Source: Elusimicrobia bacterium RIFCSPLOWO2_12_FULL_59_9
GTDB taxonomy: Bacteria; Elusimicrobiota; Elusimicrobia; O2-12-FULL-59-9
Direction of reading: 5' to 3'
Length of the DNA stretch: 9,193 bases
Assembly: GCA_001800185.1 (NCBI GenBank)
Contig: MGUX01000053.1
Span: forward strand, 1 to 9,193
The notes beneath the pieces are model-generated. The model worked only from the letters and a program-made list of their open reading frames with translations, was not told the origin of the DNA and did no database searches. Position 1 is the stretch's first letter; each line of letters begins with the position of its first letter. Below, one piece after another: positions 1-5,939 of the stretch. The position numbers and the translations under genes are program-made.

Positions 1-213
1 CACCTGGCGGCAGACCTCCATCCCGTCGATTCCAGGCAGCATGACGTCCAAAAGAATCATATCGGGACTCTTTTCCTGGATGCAGACCACCGCTTTGAGC
101 CCATCGTCGGCGACCAACACGCGGTAACCCGCTTTTTCGAGAATGAATTTCAAGAGTTCCCGGATTCCAAGTTCGTCTTCAACCACTAAAATGGTTTTTT
201 TGTCCGTTTCCAT
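1..213 (-). CDS. Response regulator, receiver domain (N-terminal part, cut by window edge)
   Basis: The 71 visible codons form the first two thirds of a CheY-like receiver domain. After METDKKT comes the first strand ILVVEDE, whose acidic pair E12/D13 would bind Mg2+. The phosphoacceptor is the Asp of the LLDVMLPG motif (D56), followed by GIDGMEVC. The conserved Thr/Ser and Lys of the distal half lie beyond the edge, as does any output domain, so the regulated process is unknown. The ATG at 211-213 is preceded by a strong GGGGAGGG ribosome binding site four bases upstream. A short inverted repeat (TCCCC/GGGGA, 219-235) could fold over that site. The gene diverges from the Sel1-repeat gene. 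The family assignment is clear; the partner kinase is not visible. Confidence 0.93.
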   Translation of the reverse strand, partial: METDKKTILVVEDELGIRELLKFILEKAGYRVLVADDGLKAVVCIQEKSPDMILLDVMLPGIDGMEVCRQV

Positions 214-278
214 CGATCCCTCCCCAACCCTCTCGGGGAACCGCAAACCACGGCGGCCGATCCTCCGCTCCTATGCCT

Positions 279-307
279 ATTTTATCAAAAACGGATGGCC
301 GGTTCTA
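279..307 (-). promoter_or_regulatory. Weak candidate sigma70-type promoter for the response regulator
   Basis: On the minus strand a TAAAAT (-10 like, five of six consensus bases, 279-284) sits 17 bases from TAGAAC (302-307), which matches only three of six -35 bases. It lies about 66 bases upstream of the response-regulator ATG. The -10 is good and the -35 poor, so this is a plausible but weakly supported site. Confidence 0.3.
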
Positions 308-352
308 TTTGGGTGACAGTTCGCCCCGCAAAAGTTCTCGCGGAAAAAAATG

Positions 353-381
353 TTGCAAATTGGTTCAAAACCTGTTAGAAA
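353..381 (+). promoter_or_regulatory. Candidate promoter giving a nearly leaderless Sel1-repeat mRNA
   Basis: TTGCAA (353-358) and TAGAAA (376-381) are separated by 17 bases; each matches four of six consensus positions. A start of transcription about seven bases after the -10 would fall on or next to the ATG at 388, giving a leaderless message. The absence of a convincing Shine-Dalgarno before 388 fits this, but the hexamers are mediocre and chance is possible. Confidence 0.3.
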
Positions 382-387
382 GTATGC

Positions 388-1536
388 ATGCCATTGAAGC
401 TGATTCGGCCTCCGGCGCCCCGTAAGTGGATTTTGTCGGCCTTTTTGCTCGCGGGTTTGTGCTTTCTTTTGGCGCGCGTGCCCGCGGTAAAATCAGCCTA
501 CAGGGCCGTCAAGGGGAAAATTGAATTCAAGATTGCGCTGCGAAGCGCGCAACGGGGAGATGCCGAATCACAATTGAATGTGGGGAAAATGTTGGAGGAT
601 GGAGTGAAAGTCCCCAAAGATTTGAATCAGGCCGTCGTGTGGTACCGGAAGGCGGCGGAACAAGGCAACTTTAAAGCGCAGGTGCAGATCGGCCTCCTCT
701 TCTTCACTCAAAATCAATTCGATGAAGCCTCCAAATGGATTTCCGAGGCCGCCCAAAAGGGCGACGTGGAGAGCCAGTATCTCCTCGCCGGCTTATACGA
801 CAAGGGCCTGGGGGTCGAACAGAGCTACGGCAAGTCCGCGCAATGGCTTCGCCAGGCGGCGGAAAAAGGGCACATGGAATCGCAGCACGCTCTGGGAGTG
901 CTTTTTCTGGACGGCAGAGGCATGCCCCGGAATTATCCGGAGGCCGCAAAATGGTTCCATGCGTCGGCCGAAATAGGACATGTGGGATCGCAGTACAATT
1001 TGGGGCTGTTTTACGACCGGGGCCTGGGTGTTAAGCGCAACCCAGCGGAGGCGGCAAAATGGTTCGAGAAGGCGGCGGACCAGGGAGACGCCGACTCGCA
1101 ATTCCAAATGGCCCTTAAATATGACAAAGGCGATGGAGTCGCCCAGAGCTACGAGCAAAGCGCAAAGTGGTATGAAAAAGCGGCCCAACAGGGATTTAAC
1201 CAGGCGCAATATAATTTGGGCAACCGCTATTTCCGAGGGCAGGGGGTGAAGCAGGATTTCAAGCAGGCCGCTCAATGGTATCAGCAGGCCGCCGAGCAGG
1301 GACTTCCCCGGGCCCAGTACGAGCTTGCTCTGATGTACGGCAAAGGCCAGGGAGTGCCGACCAACCTGGTGGAGGCCTACAAGTGGCTGGTCCTGGCCCA
1401 AATGCAGGGGCATGAAGAGGCCGACGCCGTCGTCAATAAAATCGGTCCGGCGATGCCGGCCGATAAGCTCGCCGAAGCCGAAAAACAAGCGCTGCAATTC
1501 TTAAAAAAAGCCGCAGGCCGTTCCGACGTGAAATAG
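388..1536 (+). CDS. Membrane-anchored Sel1-like (TPR-type) repeat protein
   Basis: This 382-residue protein has a short basic N-terminus and one hydrophobic segment at about residues 14-31 (ILSAFLLAGLCFLL). That segment could be a membrane anchor or an uncleaved signal. It is followed by eight tandem Sel1 repeats from about 59 to 342. Each repeat has the pattern AxxQYxLGxxYxxGxGVxxxxxxAxxWYxxAAxQG with a 36-residue (108-base) period; the second is shortened to 32 residues. A helical charged tail ends the protein. Sel1 repeats are alpha-helical scaffolds for protein-protein contacts, found in envelope, signalling and virulence proteins; a specific partner cannot be named. No good ribosome binding site precedes the ATG at 388, and an overlapping ATG at 384 is out of frame. 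The stop is TAG. It is convergent with the DUF309 gene, 19 bases apart. Confidence 0.9.
   Translation: MPLKLIRPPAPRKWILSAFLLAGLCFLLARVPAVKSAYRAVKGKIEFKIALRSAQRGDAESQLNVGKMLEDGVKVPKDLNQAVVWYRKAAEQGNFKAQVQIGLLFFTQNQFDEASKWISEAAQKGDVESQYLLAGLYDKGLGVEQSYGKSAQWLRQAAEKGHMESQHALGVLFLDGRGMPRNYPEAAKWFHASAEIGHVGSQYNLGLFYDRGLGVKRNPAEAAKWFEKAADQGDADSQFQMALKYDKGDGVAQSYEQSAKWYEKAAQQGFNQAQYNLGNRYFRGQGVKQDFKQAAQWYQQAAEQGLPRAQYELALMYGKGQGVPTNLVEAYKWLVLAQMQGHEEADAVVNKIGPAMPADKLAEAEKQALQFLKKAAGRSDVK
568..1413 (+). repeat. Eight tandem Sel1 coding repeats
   Basis: The DNA of the Sel1 gene is organised in eight consecutive units of about 108 bases, encoding residues about 59-342; unit two is 12 bases shorter. 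The units are diverged at DNA level, sharing GGCGG and AAATGG-type blocks at the A-A-x-W-[FY] positions. This is protein-level repetition rather than a recent DNA duplication. Confidence 0.8.
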
Positions 1537-1555
1537 AATAAAAAAGGATTGCGCT

Positions 1556-2254
1556 TTAAATTGGGGGCAGTTCCATGCGGGGAAAGCTTTGCCGCCGGAA
1601 ATCTCCCCGCCGGATGGACTGGGCGGCGCTTTGCAGGCGGGCCGCGAAAGGCCGCAGATTCGCGCCGCAAAGAGTGCCGCTTGTCTGAAGTTTTTTGGAT
1701 GCGTTGAGCAACAGTTCCATGCAACCCTTGGAAGAGTTTAGCTCCAGTTTGTGGAAGCCCGCCGCGGCTTGAATGAGTCCTTGGAGCGCAATCTTGACGG
1801 GGCCGCGTTCGCTTTTCCAGGCTTTTTCCAGGTATTCATGGCAGTCGAAGAAAAGGCCTTGATTGAATAGATGCTGGGCTATGCGGACAACCCGGAGAAG
1901 GGGCGCCTCGAAGCTTTTTGCCGGGACGCATTGCGGCAGGACCTTTTGAAATCGGGGCAGCCGGTCCTCAAGATACTTAAGTTCGCCGCTGGACCTCAAA
2001 GACAAAATGGGGGGGAAGTTAGAGCTGGTCAAAATATTTCCGGTCGCCAAAAGAGTGTCAAGGGCCTTCCGGTGGAGCCCATGTTTTTCTTGCCCGTGCA
2101 GGAGCAATTGAGACAGCGGCACGCGCGGTTCCCGCCGCCGGCGGCACAGCCTCAGGAACAGCGCCAGCCAATCGAAGCACCGTGCGCGCTCAGCGTCCGC
2201 CAAGGCGGATTGAAACAAGGCGAAAAGCTCATTTCTCAAGCGAAGGGGAAGCAT
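1556..2254 (-). CDS. DUF309-domain protein with an unrecognised N-terminal region
   Basis: The 232-residue protein carries a DUF309-like domain at about residues 126-190. Its landmarks are FNQGLFFDCHEYLEKAW, with the conserved His-Glu-x-x-Glu (H139, E140, E143) and W146, then QGLIQAAAGFHKL at 158-170. DUF309 proteins are small helical proteins of unknown function; the HExxxE set has been read as a possible metal or active site, but no reaction is established. The first 120 residues are basic (CRRRREPR near 37-44) and I do not recognise them. The open frame continues upstream to 2464, but that part translates the tRNA-Leu gene (GQVAELADAYGSG...), so I take the ATG at 2252-2254. No good Shine-Dalgarno precedes it; a perfect palindrome lies 11 bases upstream. 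It may be cotranscribed with the tRNA. The stop is TAA. Confidence 0.72.
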   Translation of the reverse strand: MLPLRLRNELFALFQSALADAERARCFDWLALFLRLCRRRREPRVPLSQLLLHGQEKHGLHRKALDTLLATGNILTSSNFPPILSLRSSGELKYLEDRLPRFQKVLPQCVPAKSFEAPLLRVVRIAQHLFNQGLFFDCHEYLEKAWKSERGPVKIALQGLIQAAAGFHKLELNSSKGCMELLLNASKKLQTSGTLCGANLRPFAARLQSAAQSIRRGDFRRQSFPRMELPPI

Positions 2255-2264
2255 CTGTGGATAC

Positions 2265-2278
2265 GGCTGCCGGCAGCC
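2265..2278. other. Perfect 14-base palindrome between tRNA-Leu and the DUF309 gene
   Basis: GGCTGCCGGCAGCC is its own reverse complement. It sits between the T-rich 3' flank of the tRNA and the DUF309 start codon. As RNA it could fold only with a tight internal loop; as DNA it could be a protein-binding site. It is not followed by a T-run, so it is not a standard terminator. Confidence 0.35.
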
Positions 2279-2294
2279 CTCAGAAGAAAAAATT

Positions 2295-2377
2295 GGGCAG
2301 GGGGGGACTTGAACCCCCAAGGCCTTTCGACCATACGGTCCTGAGCCGTACGCGTCTGCCAGTTCCGCCACCTGCCC
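2295..2377 (-). tRNA. trnL-CAG: tRNA-Leu (anticodon CAG)
   Basis: The 83 bases fold as a class II tRNA. The acceptor stem GGGCAGG pairs with CCTGCCC. The anticodon stem TACGG/CCGTA encloses the loop CTCAGGA, giving anticodon CAG (reads CUG). A long variable arm forms a GGTC-GAAA-GGCC hairpin, and the T arm is GGGGG-TTCAAGT-CCCCC. The long variable arm plus anticodon identifies leucine. The terminal CCA is not encoded; the 3' flank is AATTTTTTC, whose T-run may help termination or processing. No clear promoter is seen on its 5' side, where a hairpin-rich stretch begins. Confidence 0.97.
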
Positions 2378-2427
2378 ATCTGTCGCGTCCTGCGAGCCTC
2401 GCCTTCGGCTCAGTTCTCGGATTGAAA

Positions 2428-2454
2428 TCCCCGCTTTGGCGGAACACGCGGGGA
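2428..2454. repeat. Stem-loop, 7-bp stem
   Basis: TCCCCGC (2428-2434) pairs with GCGGGGA (2448-2454) around a 13-base loop. It is the first clear hairpin upstream of the tRNA on its own strand. Confidence 0.5.
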
Positions 2455-2463
2455 CGCTCCCCA

Positions 2464-2479
2464 AGGGGCTTCCGCCCCT
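2464..2479. repeat. Stem-loop, 6-bp stem with TTCC loop
   Basis: AGGGGC (2464-2469) pairs with GCCCCT (2474-2479) around a four-base loop, a compact GC-rich hairpin. No T-run follows on either strand, so it is not an obvious intrinsic terminator. Confidence 0.5.
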
Positions 2480-2484
2480 ATGGC

Positions 2485-2506
2485 GGCACCGAGAATGCTC
2501 GGTGCC
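2485..2506. repeat. Strong stem-loop, perfect 9-bp stem
   Basis: GGCACCGAG (2485-2493) is followed by the loop AATG and the exact reverse complement CTCGGTGCC (2498-2506). This is the strongest hairpin in the window. It lacks a following T-run on either strand, so it is more likely a structured RNA element or an intergenic palindromic repeat than a terminator. Confidence 0.6.
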
Positions 2507-2522
2507 TGTACCCTATTAAGGA

Positions 2523-2540
2523 TGGCGGGCCATGCCGCCA
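2523..2540. repeat. Stem-loop, 6-bp stem
   Basis: TGGCGG (2523-2528) pairs with CCGCCA (2535-2540) around GCCATG. It lies 16 bases after the 9-bp hairpin. Confidence 0.45.
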
Positions 2541-2570
2541 CCGATACTCGCGCCCTGCCGATTAGTCCTT

Positions 2571-2597
2571 TGGCGACATCGATTCTCGTCGATGCCA
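2571..2597. repeat. Imperfect stem-loop with CATCGA/TCGATG core
   Basis: CATCGA (2577-2582) pairs with TCGATG (2589-2594) around TTCTCG. Flanking TGG and CCA can extend the stem past a three-base CGA bulge. It is the last of the cluster before the AT-rich part. Confidence 0.4.
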
Positions 2598-2735
2598 TAA
2601 CCAGATTCAGATCGGTAAAAAGTATCACCAACTGAGAATATTGGCCTAAAAGGCCGTCTTTAGTGTAGTATAAGAGGTGTGGTCTGGTAAAGTCGGTGGT
2701 AAAAAGACCGCAATCATTTCAGCACTTTTAGACGT

Positions 2736-3629
2736 ATGTCTTCAAAAATCGGCTCCCTTTGTTTTAGGTGCAAAGCCACCATCCGGCTTGTAATGGCGGT
2801 AGTAGGAAGTTTTGGTACTGTTTCAATCGTAAAATTACGAAACTTTATTAAGAAGTTTATCGAGCCTAATGGGCATGTGATCCAGCTATTCCTAACTGCT
2901 GCGATGGTATACGTTTTGTGTCTACAAATAGGAATTTCGCGTGATCAGAACACAATTCAGCGGCAAATGATTGATTTGCAGCGTGAGGTTTCCGAGACGC
3001 AAGCCAAACTTCAGAAGGACCTTGCCAACTTGGAAATGCGTCCCTATTTGTCACTTGATATTGAGGGAAAGCCAAAGAATGGTAAGGGGCATGATACAAC
3101 AGAGGAAAATATCGTAAAAAATAAGTTTGAATGGACAGTTAAAGTTAATAATAGTGGCAAAACTCCGGCGATTCACCTTTACCGCTCCATTGTTGTGGTG
3201 GCGGACGGTGAATCCATTGACTACTATGAAACTCAATATTTATGGAATGCCGTTAATAAGAGTGCGGGGCTCAGCGAGGAAGCTTTAAAAGGTACAGAAT
3301 CCCAGAAGAATTGCACAACGAATCTCCCGCATGCCCATCCGGTGGATCCACAGATCTACCTTTGTGTAGATCGCGAGGGAAATGATTTTGCAATAGGGCC
3401 AGGTGAGATTAAGCCATTCTCTTTTACCATGTCAGGCGAAAAATTACTTAAACTATTGAACGCCAAAGACAAATTTAAGAATAGTGGATTGTTTATAACT
3501 CTGACGTATGAAGGCATGGTTAATCCCAACGAAGTATACGTCAGCAGGTCCGCATTTTTGCCTTATCATGATCCTGACAAGCCAATGGACACGGCGTCGA
3601 TAAAGTTAATCCAGACGTCCTTCAAGTAG
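2736..3629 (+). CDS. Unrecognised membrane protein: one TM helix, coiled coil, periplasmic beta-type domain
   Basis: I do not recognise a named family. The 297 residues contain a transmembrane helix at about 48-66, preceded by KK (positive-inside, so N-terminus in). A polar heptad-like segment follows at about 70-100 (QRQMIDLQREVSETQAKLQK), probably coiled coil. The rest is a beta-rich domain starting at RPYLSLDI and containing NNSGKTPA (about 142-149), a motif seen in many uncharacterised envelope proteins after such a helix. The region is clearly AT-richer than its neighbours: one sampled 60-base row (2881-2940) has 25 G+C, against about 40 of 60 in the first full row of smpB. The start is uncertain: the ATG at 2736 has no ribosome binding site, and residue 20 (2793) is an alternative that also lacks one. 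The stop is TAG, 12 bases before smpB. Confidence 0.72.
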   Translation: MSSKIGSLCFRCKATIRLVMAVVGSFGTVSIVKLRNFIKKFIEPNGHVIQLFLTAAMVYVLCLQIGISRDQNTIQRQMIDLQREVSETQAKLQKDLANLEMRPYLSLDIEGKPKNGKGHDTTEENIVKNKFEWTVKVNNSGKTPAIHLYRSIVVVADGESIDYYETQYLWNAVNKSAGLSEEALKGTESQKNCTTNLPHAHPVDPQIYLCVDREGNDFAIGPGEIKPFSFTMSGEKLLKLLNAKDKFKNSGLFITLTYEGMVNPNEVYVSRSAFLPYHDPDKPMDTASIKLIQTSFK

Positions 3630-3641
3630 GTACATTCACAG

Positions 3642-4109
3642 ATGAAGAAGGAATTGGAAAATATAACCGTAGCGACCAACCGCAAGGCGCGGCATGAGTA
3701 TCACATTTTGGATACTTTGGAGGCCGGCATCTGCCTCAAGGGGCCGGAGGTCAAATCGCTGCGCGCCAAGCAGGCCACTTTGGAGCACAGTTTCGCGCGC
3801 GTCGACGATGGAGAGGTGTTTTTGCACAATGTCCATATCACCCCGTACCAGCAGACCGCCTTCGAAAGCTTGGATCCGAGCCGGACTCGAAAATTGCTTT
3901 TGAATAAAACAGAAATTAAAAGGTTGAGCGGACAGCCCAAAGGGGTGACCCTCATCCCGTTGGAGATGTATTTCAACCGGCGCGGCTTCGCCAAGGTTCG
4001 CATCGCGGTGTGCAAGGGCAAACAGGGCCCGGACAAAAGGCAAGAATTGCGAGCGCGCGCGGTGCGCCGCGAGCTGGAGAGAGATTTTAAGGGGAAATTT
4101 AAAATCTAA
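3642..4109 (+). CDS. smpB: SsrA-binding protein SmpB
   Basis: SmpB binds tmRNA and delivers it to stalled ribosomes for trans-translation. The 155 residues match the family throughout. They include ITVATNRKARHEYHI near the start, EAGICLKGPEVKSLRAKQATL with the conserved GxEVKSLR, then GEVFLHNVHITPY, RTRKLLLNKTEI, GVTLIPLEMYF and KGKQGPDKR. The basic C-terminal tail (DKRQELRARAVRRELERDF) is the part that occupies the mRNA channel. The length is normal for the family. There is only a weak AGTAGG some dozen bases before the ATG, inside the end of the upstream foreign-looking gene, so coupling or a disturbed upstream region is possible. The 3' end overlaps the convergent envelope gene by 11 bases. 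The tmRNA gene itself is not in the window. Confidence 0.97.
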   Translation: MKKELENITVATNRKARHEYHILDTLEAGICLKGPEVKSLRAKQATLEHSFARVDDGEVFLHNVHITPYQQTAFESLDPSRTRKLLLNKTEIKRLSGQPKGVTLIPLEMYFNRRGFAKVRIAVCKGKQGPDKRQELRARAVRRELERDFKGKFKI

Positions 4110-4857
4110 GGGAGACGCCGCTGTCGATGGCGTTGACCTTATGAGTCCTGGTGTACGCGCCGTAAAGATAAACCAGCGGAAGCGGCTTGAGGTTGATCCC
4201 CAGGGTAAAGCGGGGTTCGGTGGCGCTCGCGGTCAATCCCACCAAAGAAAGGGTGTTGGCGGATTTGATGCGCAGGCGCGTGCGATCCACTCCCACGGCC
4301 ATATACGGCTTGATGATCGGAATGTTGAGGGACATGACGGCGTCGGCGCCGAAGTGCGTGGCCGAAAAAAAGTCATGCGAGACGGAATTGGCCATGCCCG
4401 CGACCAGAAGCTGGGGGGCCAAGGGCACGTCCATGAATTTGAAGATGCTGAAGCGCAGCCCGCCGCCCGCCATCGTGAAATTCGAAAATGAAATGCCGCG
4501 CACGAAGGCGTCGATTTGAAGCGGCAGACCCAGGTCCAACTGGATATAGGGCAAGCCGAAAGCTTTGACGCCGGCGCTATTTAAGACCGCGTTGTTCGGG
4601 TCAGGCTTCATGATGGCGCTGGCTTTGATGGAGACCTCAAAGCCGGGGAACCCCAGAATGCGGCCGAGGTGGGCCTTGTTGGACCCCACCAAAGTGCCGA
4701 TATCCTTCGCAAACGGTTTCAGGGCGCTTTGGGAAATGTTGGACTTGAAGTCCTTGAAGGAGTCGGCGCGGACGTTCAAATTCGCGCACCCCAACAATAA
4801 AATCGCGAGAGCCCCCGCTCTCAACCGGCCGGTCCAATTGAATTTAGTGTCCTTCAT
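4099..4857 (-). CDS. Secreted, probably outer-membrane beta-barrel protein of unknown function
   Basis: The N-terminus is a signal sequence: basic MKDTKFNWTGRLR, a hydrophobic core (AGALAILLLG), then either a lipobox-like LLGC (Cys24) or signal peptidase I cleavage after VRA. The 252-residue product has alternating hydrophobic strands (for example FGLPYIQLDLGLPLQIDAFVRG, and FTLGINLKPLPLVYLYGAYT). It ends in SGVSLRF, a C-terminal Phe typical of BAM-inserted barrels. The stretch GLPYIQLDLGLP...DAFVRG recalls DUF6588-like barrels of Bacteroidota, but I am not certain of that family. The start ATG (4855-4857) has an AAGGAG five bases upstream and a good promoter further up. Its stop overlaps smpB tail to tail. 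Confidence 0.75.
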   Translation of the reverse strand: MKDTKFNWTGRLRAGALAILLLGCANLNVRADSFKDFKSNISQSALKPFAKDIGTLVGSNKAHLGRILGFPGFEVSIKASAIMKPDPNNAVLNSAGVKAFGLPYIQLDLGLPLQIDAFVRGISFSNFTMAGGGLRFSIFKFMDVPLAPQLLVAGMANSVSHDFFSATHFGADAVMSLNIPIIKPYMAVGVDRTRLRIKSANTLSLVGLTASATEPRFTLGINLKPLPLVYLYGAYTRTHKVNAIDSGVSLRF

Positions 4858-4910
4858 GGCAGCTCCTTGGGAAAATTCTCGCCCGGCAATGCGGCAGCCG
4901 GGATGCCGAA

Positions 4911-4939
4911 ATGGTAACCTTTTTCACCAATGCAGTCAA
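4911..4939 (-). promoter_or_regulatory. Sigma70-type promoter for the envelope protein gene
   Basis: On the minus strand TTGACT (4934-4939, five of six -35 bases) is separated by exactly 17 bases from TACCAT (4911-4916, four of six -10 bases). The expected transcript starts near 4904, leaving a leader of about 47 bases to the ATG at 4857. It separates this gene from the mdh operon upstream. Confidence 0.65.
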
Positions 4940-4943
4940 GCCT

Positions 4944-4960
4944 GCGTTGGAATGCAACGC
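4944..4960. terminator. Hairpin after mdh, possible weak terminator
   Basis: GCGTTG (4944-4949) pairs with CAACGC (4955-4960) around a five-base loop, 31 bases after the mdh stop on the minus strand. No T-run follows, so rho-independent termination is not well supported. It abuts the promoter of the next gene. Confidence 0.25.
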
Positions 4961-4991
4961 GGCGGCCGCAGCACGGCGCCGTTCCCGTCGC

Positions 4992-5927
4992 TTAGGCGGG
5001 CAGAGCGGCGCACAACTCCTTGACCGCGGAGGATGATTTTTGAAGCGCGACGCGCTCGTTAACGGTCAAATTGAGTTGAAGAATCTGCTCGATGCCGCGC
5101 GCGCCCAGCTTGACCGGCACCCCCACAAAAATGCCCTCGATGCCGTATTCACCTTCCAAATAGGCGGCGCAAGGCATGATCTTTTTCTTGTCTTTGAGGA
5201 TGGCCTCAACCATCTCGGCGACGCTGGCGCTGGGAGCGTAATAGGCGCTTCCCGTCTTCAGGAGCTTCACGATTTCGGCTCCGCCGTCGCGCGTCCTCTG
5301 GATGATGGCGTCGAGCTTATCCTGGGGCAGAAGTTCGCCCACCGGGACTCCCGCCACGGTGCAGAAGCGAGTCATGGGCACCATGGTGTCCCCGTGGCCG
5401 CCCAGAACGAGGGTTTGGACGTTGTCCACGGACACATTCAAGGCCTCCGCCAGAAAGGTTTTCATCCGGGCCGAGTCCAAGACTCCCGCCATGCCGATGA
5501 CCCGGTGCTTGGGGAAACCGCTGGTCTTTAAGGCCACTTGGCACATGGCGTCCAACGGGTTGGAGACGATGATGAGGATGCTGTTTGGGGATTTGCGGGC
5601 CGCTTCCAGCGTGACGCTCTTGACGATGTTGGCGTTGGTTTTTAAGAGGTCATCGCGGCTCATCCCGGGTTTGCGCGGCAAGCCGGCCGTGATGACGACG
5701 ATGTCTGAGCCGGCGGTCGGCTCATAGTCTGTGGCGCCGACGACCTTGGAATCATAGCCGTAAACCGGGCCCGATTCCAAGATGTCGAGGGCTTTTCCCG
5801 CGGGCATGCCCTCCATCTCCGGGATGTCCACCACCACGATGTCGCCCACTTCCATTTCCGCCAATCGCTGCACCAAAGTCGCGCCCACGTTTCCGGCGCC
5901 GACGACCGTGATCTTTTTTCGTGCCAT
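4992..5927 (-). CDS. mdh: Malate dehydrogenase (NAD-dependent, LDH-like type)
   Basis: The enzyme oxidises malate to oxaloacetate with NAD+, or the reverse, in the cytoplasm. The 311 residues show the Rossmann motif GAGNVGA at 10-16 and Asp34 at the end of the second strand, for NAD. The active-site loop GLPRKPGMSRDDLL supplies Arg85 and Arg91; Arg85 in place of the Gln of lactate dehydrogenases indicates malate/oxaloacetate specificity. VSNPLDAM gives Asn123, DSAR gives Asp151 and Arg154, and GGHGDTMVP gives the catalytic His178. It is the last gene of the methylmalonyl operon, 12 bases after the carboxyltransferase gene, whose TAA stop merges into a strong GGAGGAGG ribosome binding site (5932-5939). 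It would connect succinate-derived malate with oxaloacetate. Confidence 0.97.
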   Translation of the reverse strand: MARKKITVVGAGNVGATLVQRLAEMEVGDIVVVDIPEMEGMPAGKALDILESGPVYGYDSKVVGATDYEPTAGSDIVVITAGLPRKPGMSRDDLLKTNANIVKSVTLEAARKSPNSILIIVSNPLDAMCQVALKTSGFPKHRVIGMAGVLDSARMKTFLAEALNVSVDNVQTLVLGGHGDTMVPMTRFCTVAGVPVGELLPQDKLDAIIQRTRDGGAEIVKLLKTGSAYYAPSASVAEMVEAILKDKKKIMPCAAYLEGEYGIEGIFVGVPVKLGARGIEQILQLNLTVNERVALQKSSSAVKELCAALPA

Positions 5928-5939
5928 AGAGCCTCCTCC

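Larger units (their letters stand above)
2378..2735. other. Gene-free stretch: stem-loop cluster, then AT-rich flank
   Basis: No supported gene lies here. From about 2400 to 2605 it is GC-rich and crowded with inverted repeats, listed separately where clear. From about 2606 to 2735 it is AT-richer and resembles the following gene in composition. The AT-rich part has a GGCCT-AAA-AGGCC hairpin (2643-2655), a TATAAG (2669-2674) without a matching -35, and the nonamer GGTAAAAAG twice (2614-2622 and 2698-2706). A minus-strand open frame of 73 codons (2410-2631) crosses the hairpins; I regard it as chance. Confidence 0.6.

Noticed and set aside
793..1497. Long minus-strand frame opposite the Sel1 gene
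   Set aside because: It is the antisense shadow of a repetitive GC-rich gene; its apparent periodicity mirrors the Sel1 repeats and its sequence resembles no family.
1534..1536. Genome-wide reassignment of TAG to a sense codon
   Set aside because: The Sel1 gene ends in TAG at the natural end of its family-typical tail. Reading on would only run antisense into the DUF309 gene, so TAG behaves as a stop there; the meaB case is local.
2410..2631. Minus-strand open frame of 73 codons across the hairpin cluster
   Set aside because: It has no recognisable domain or convincing ribosome binding site, and it crosses the composition break and several inverted repeats. It looks like chance in GC-rich DNA.
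2378..3641. tmRNA (ssrA) gene next to smpB
   Set aside because: I looked on both strands for the tRNA-like ends and a resume-codon tag ending in LAA-type residues and found none. Only tRNA-Leu is present.
2600..3650. Direct repeats as attachment sites around the AT-rich segment
   Set aside because: ATTCAGAT near 2605 and ATTCACAGAT near 3634 are only partly alike, and the tRNA 3' end is not duplicated on the far side. The island also lies on the 5' side of the tRNA, unlike usual integrase targets.
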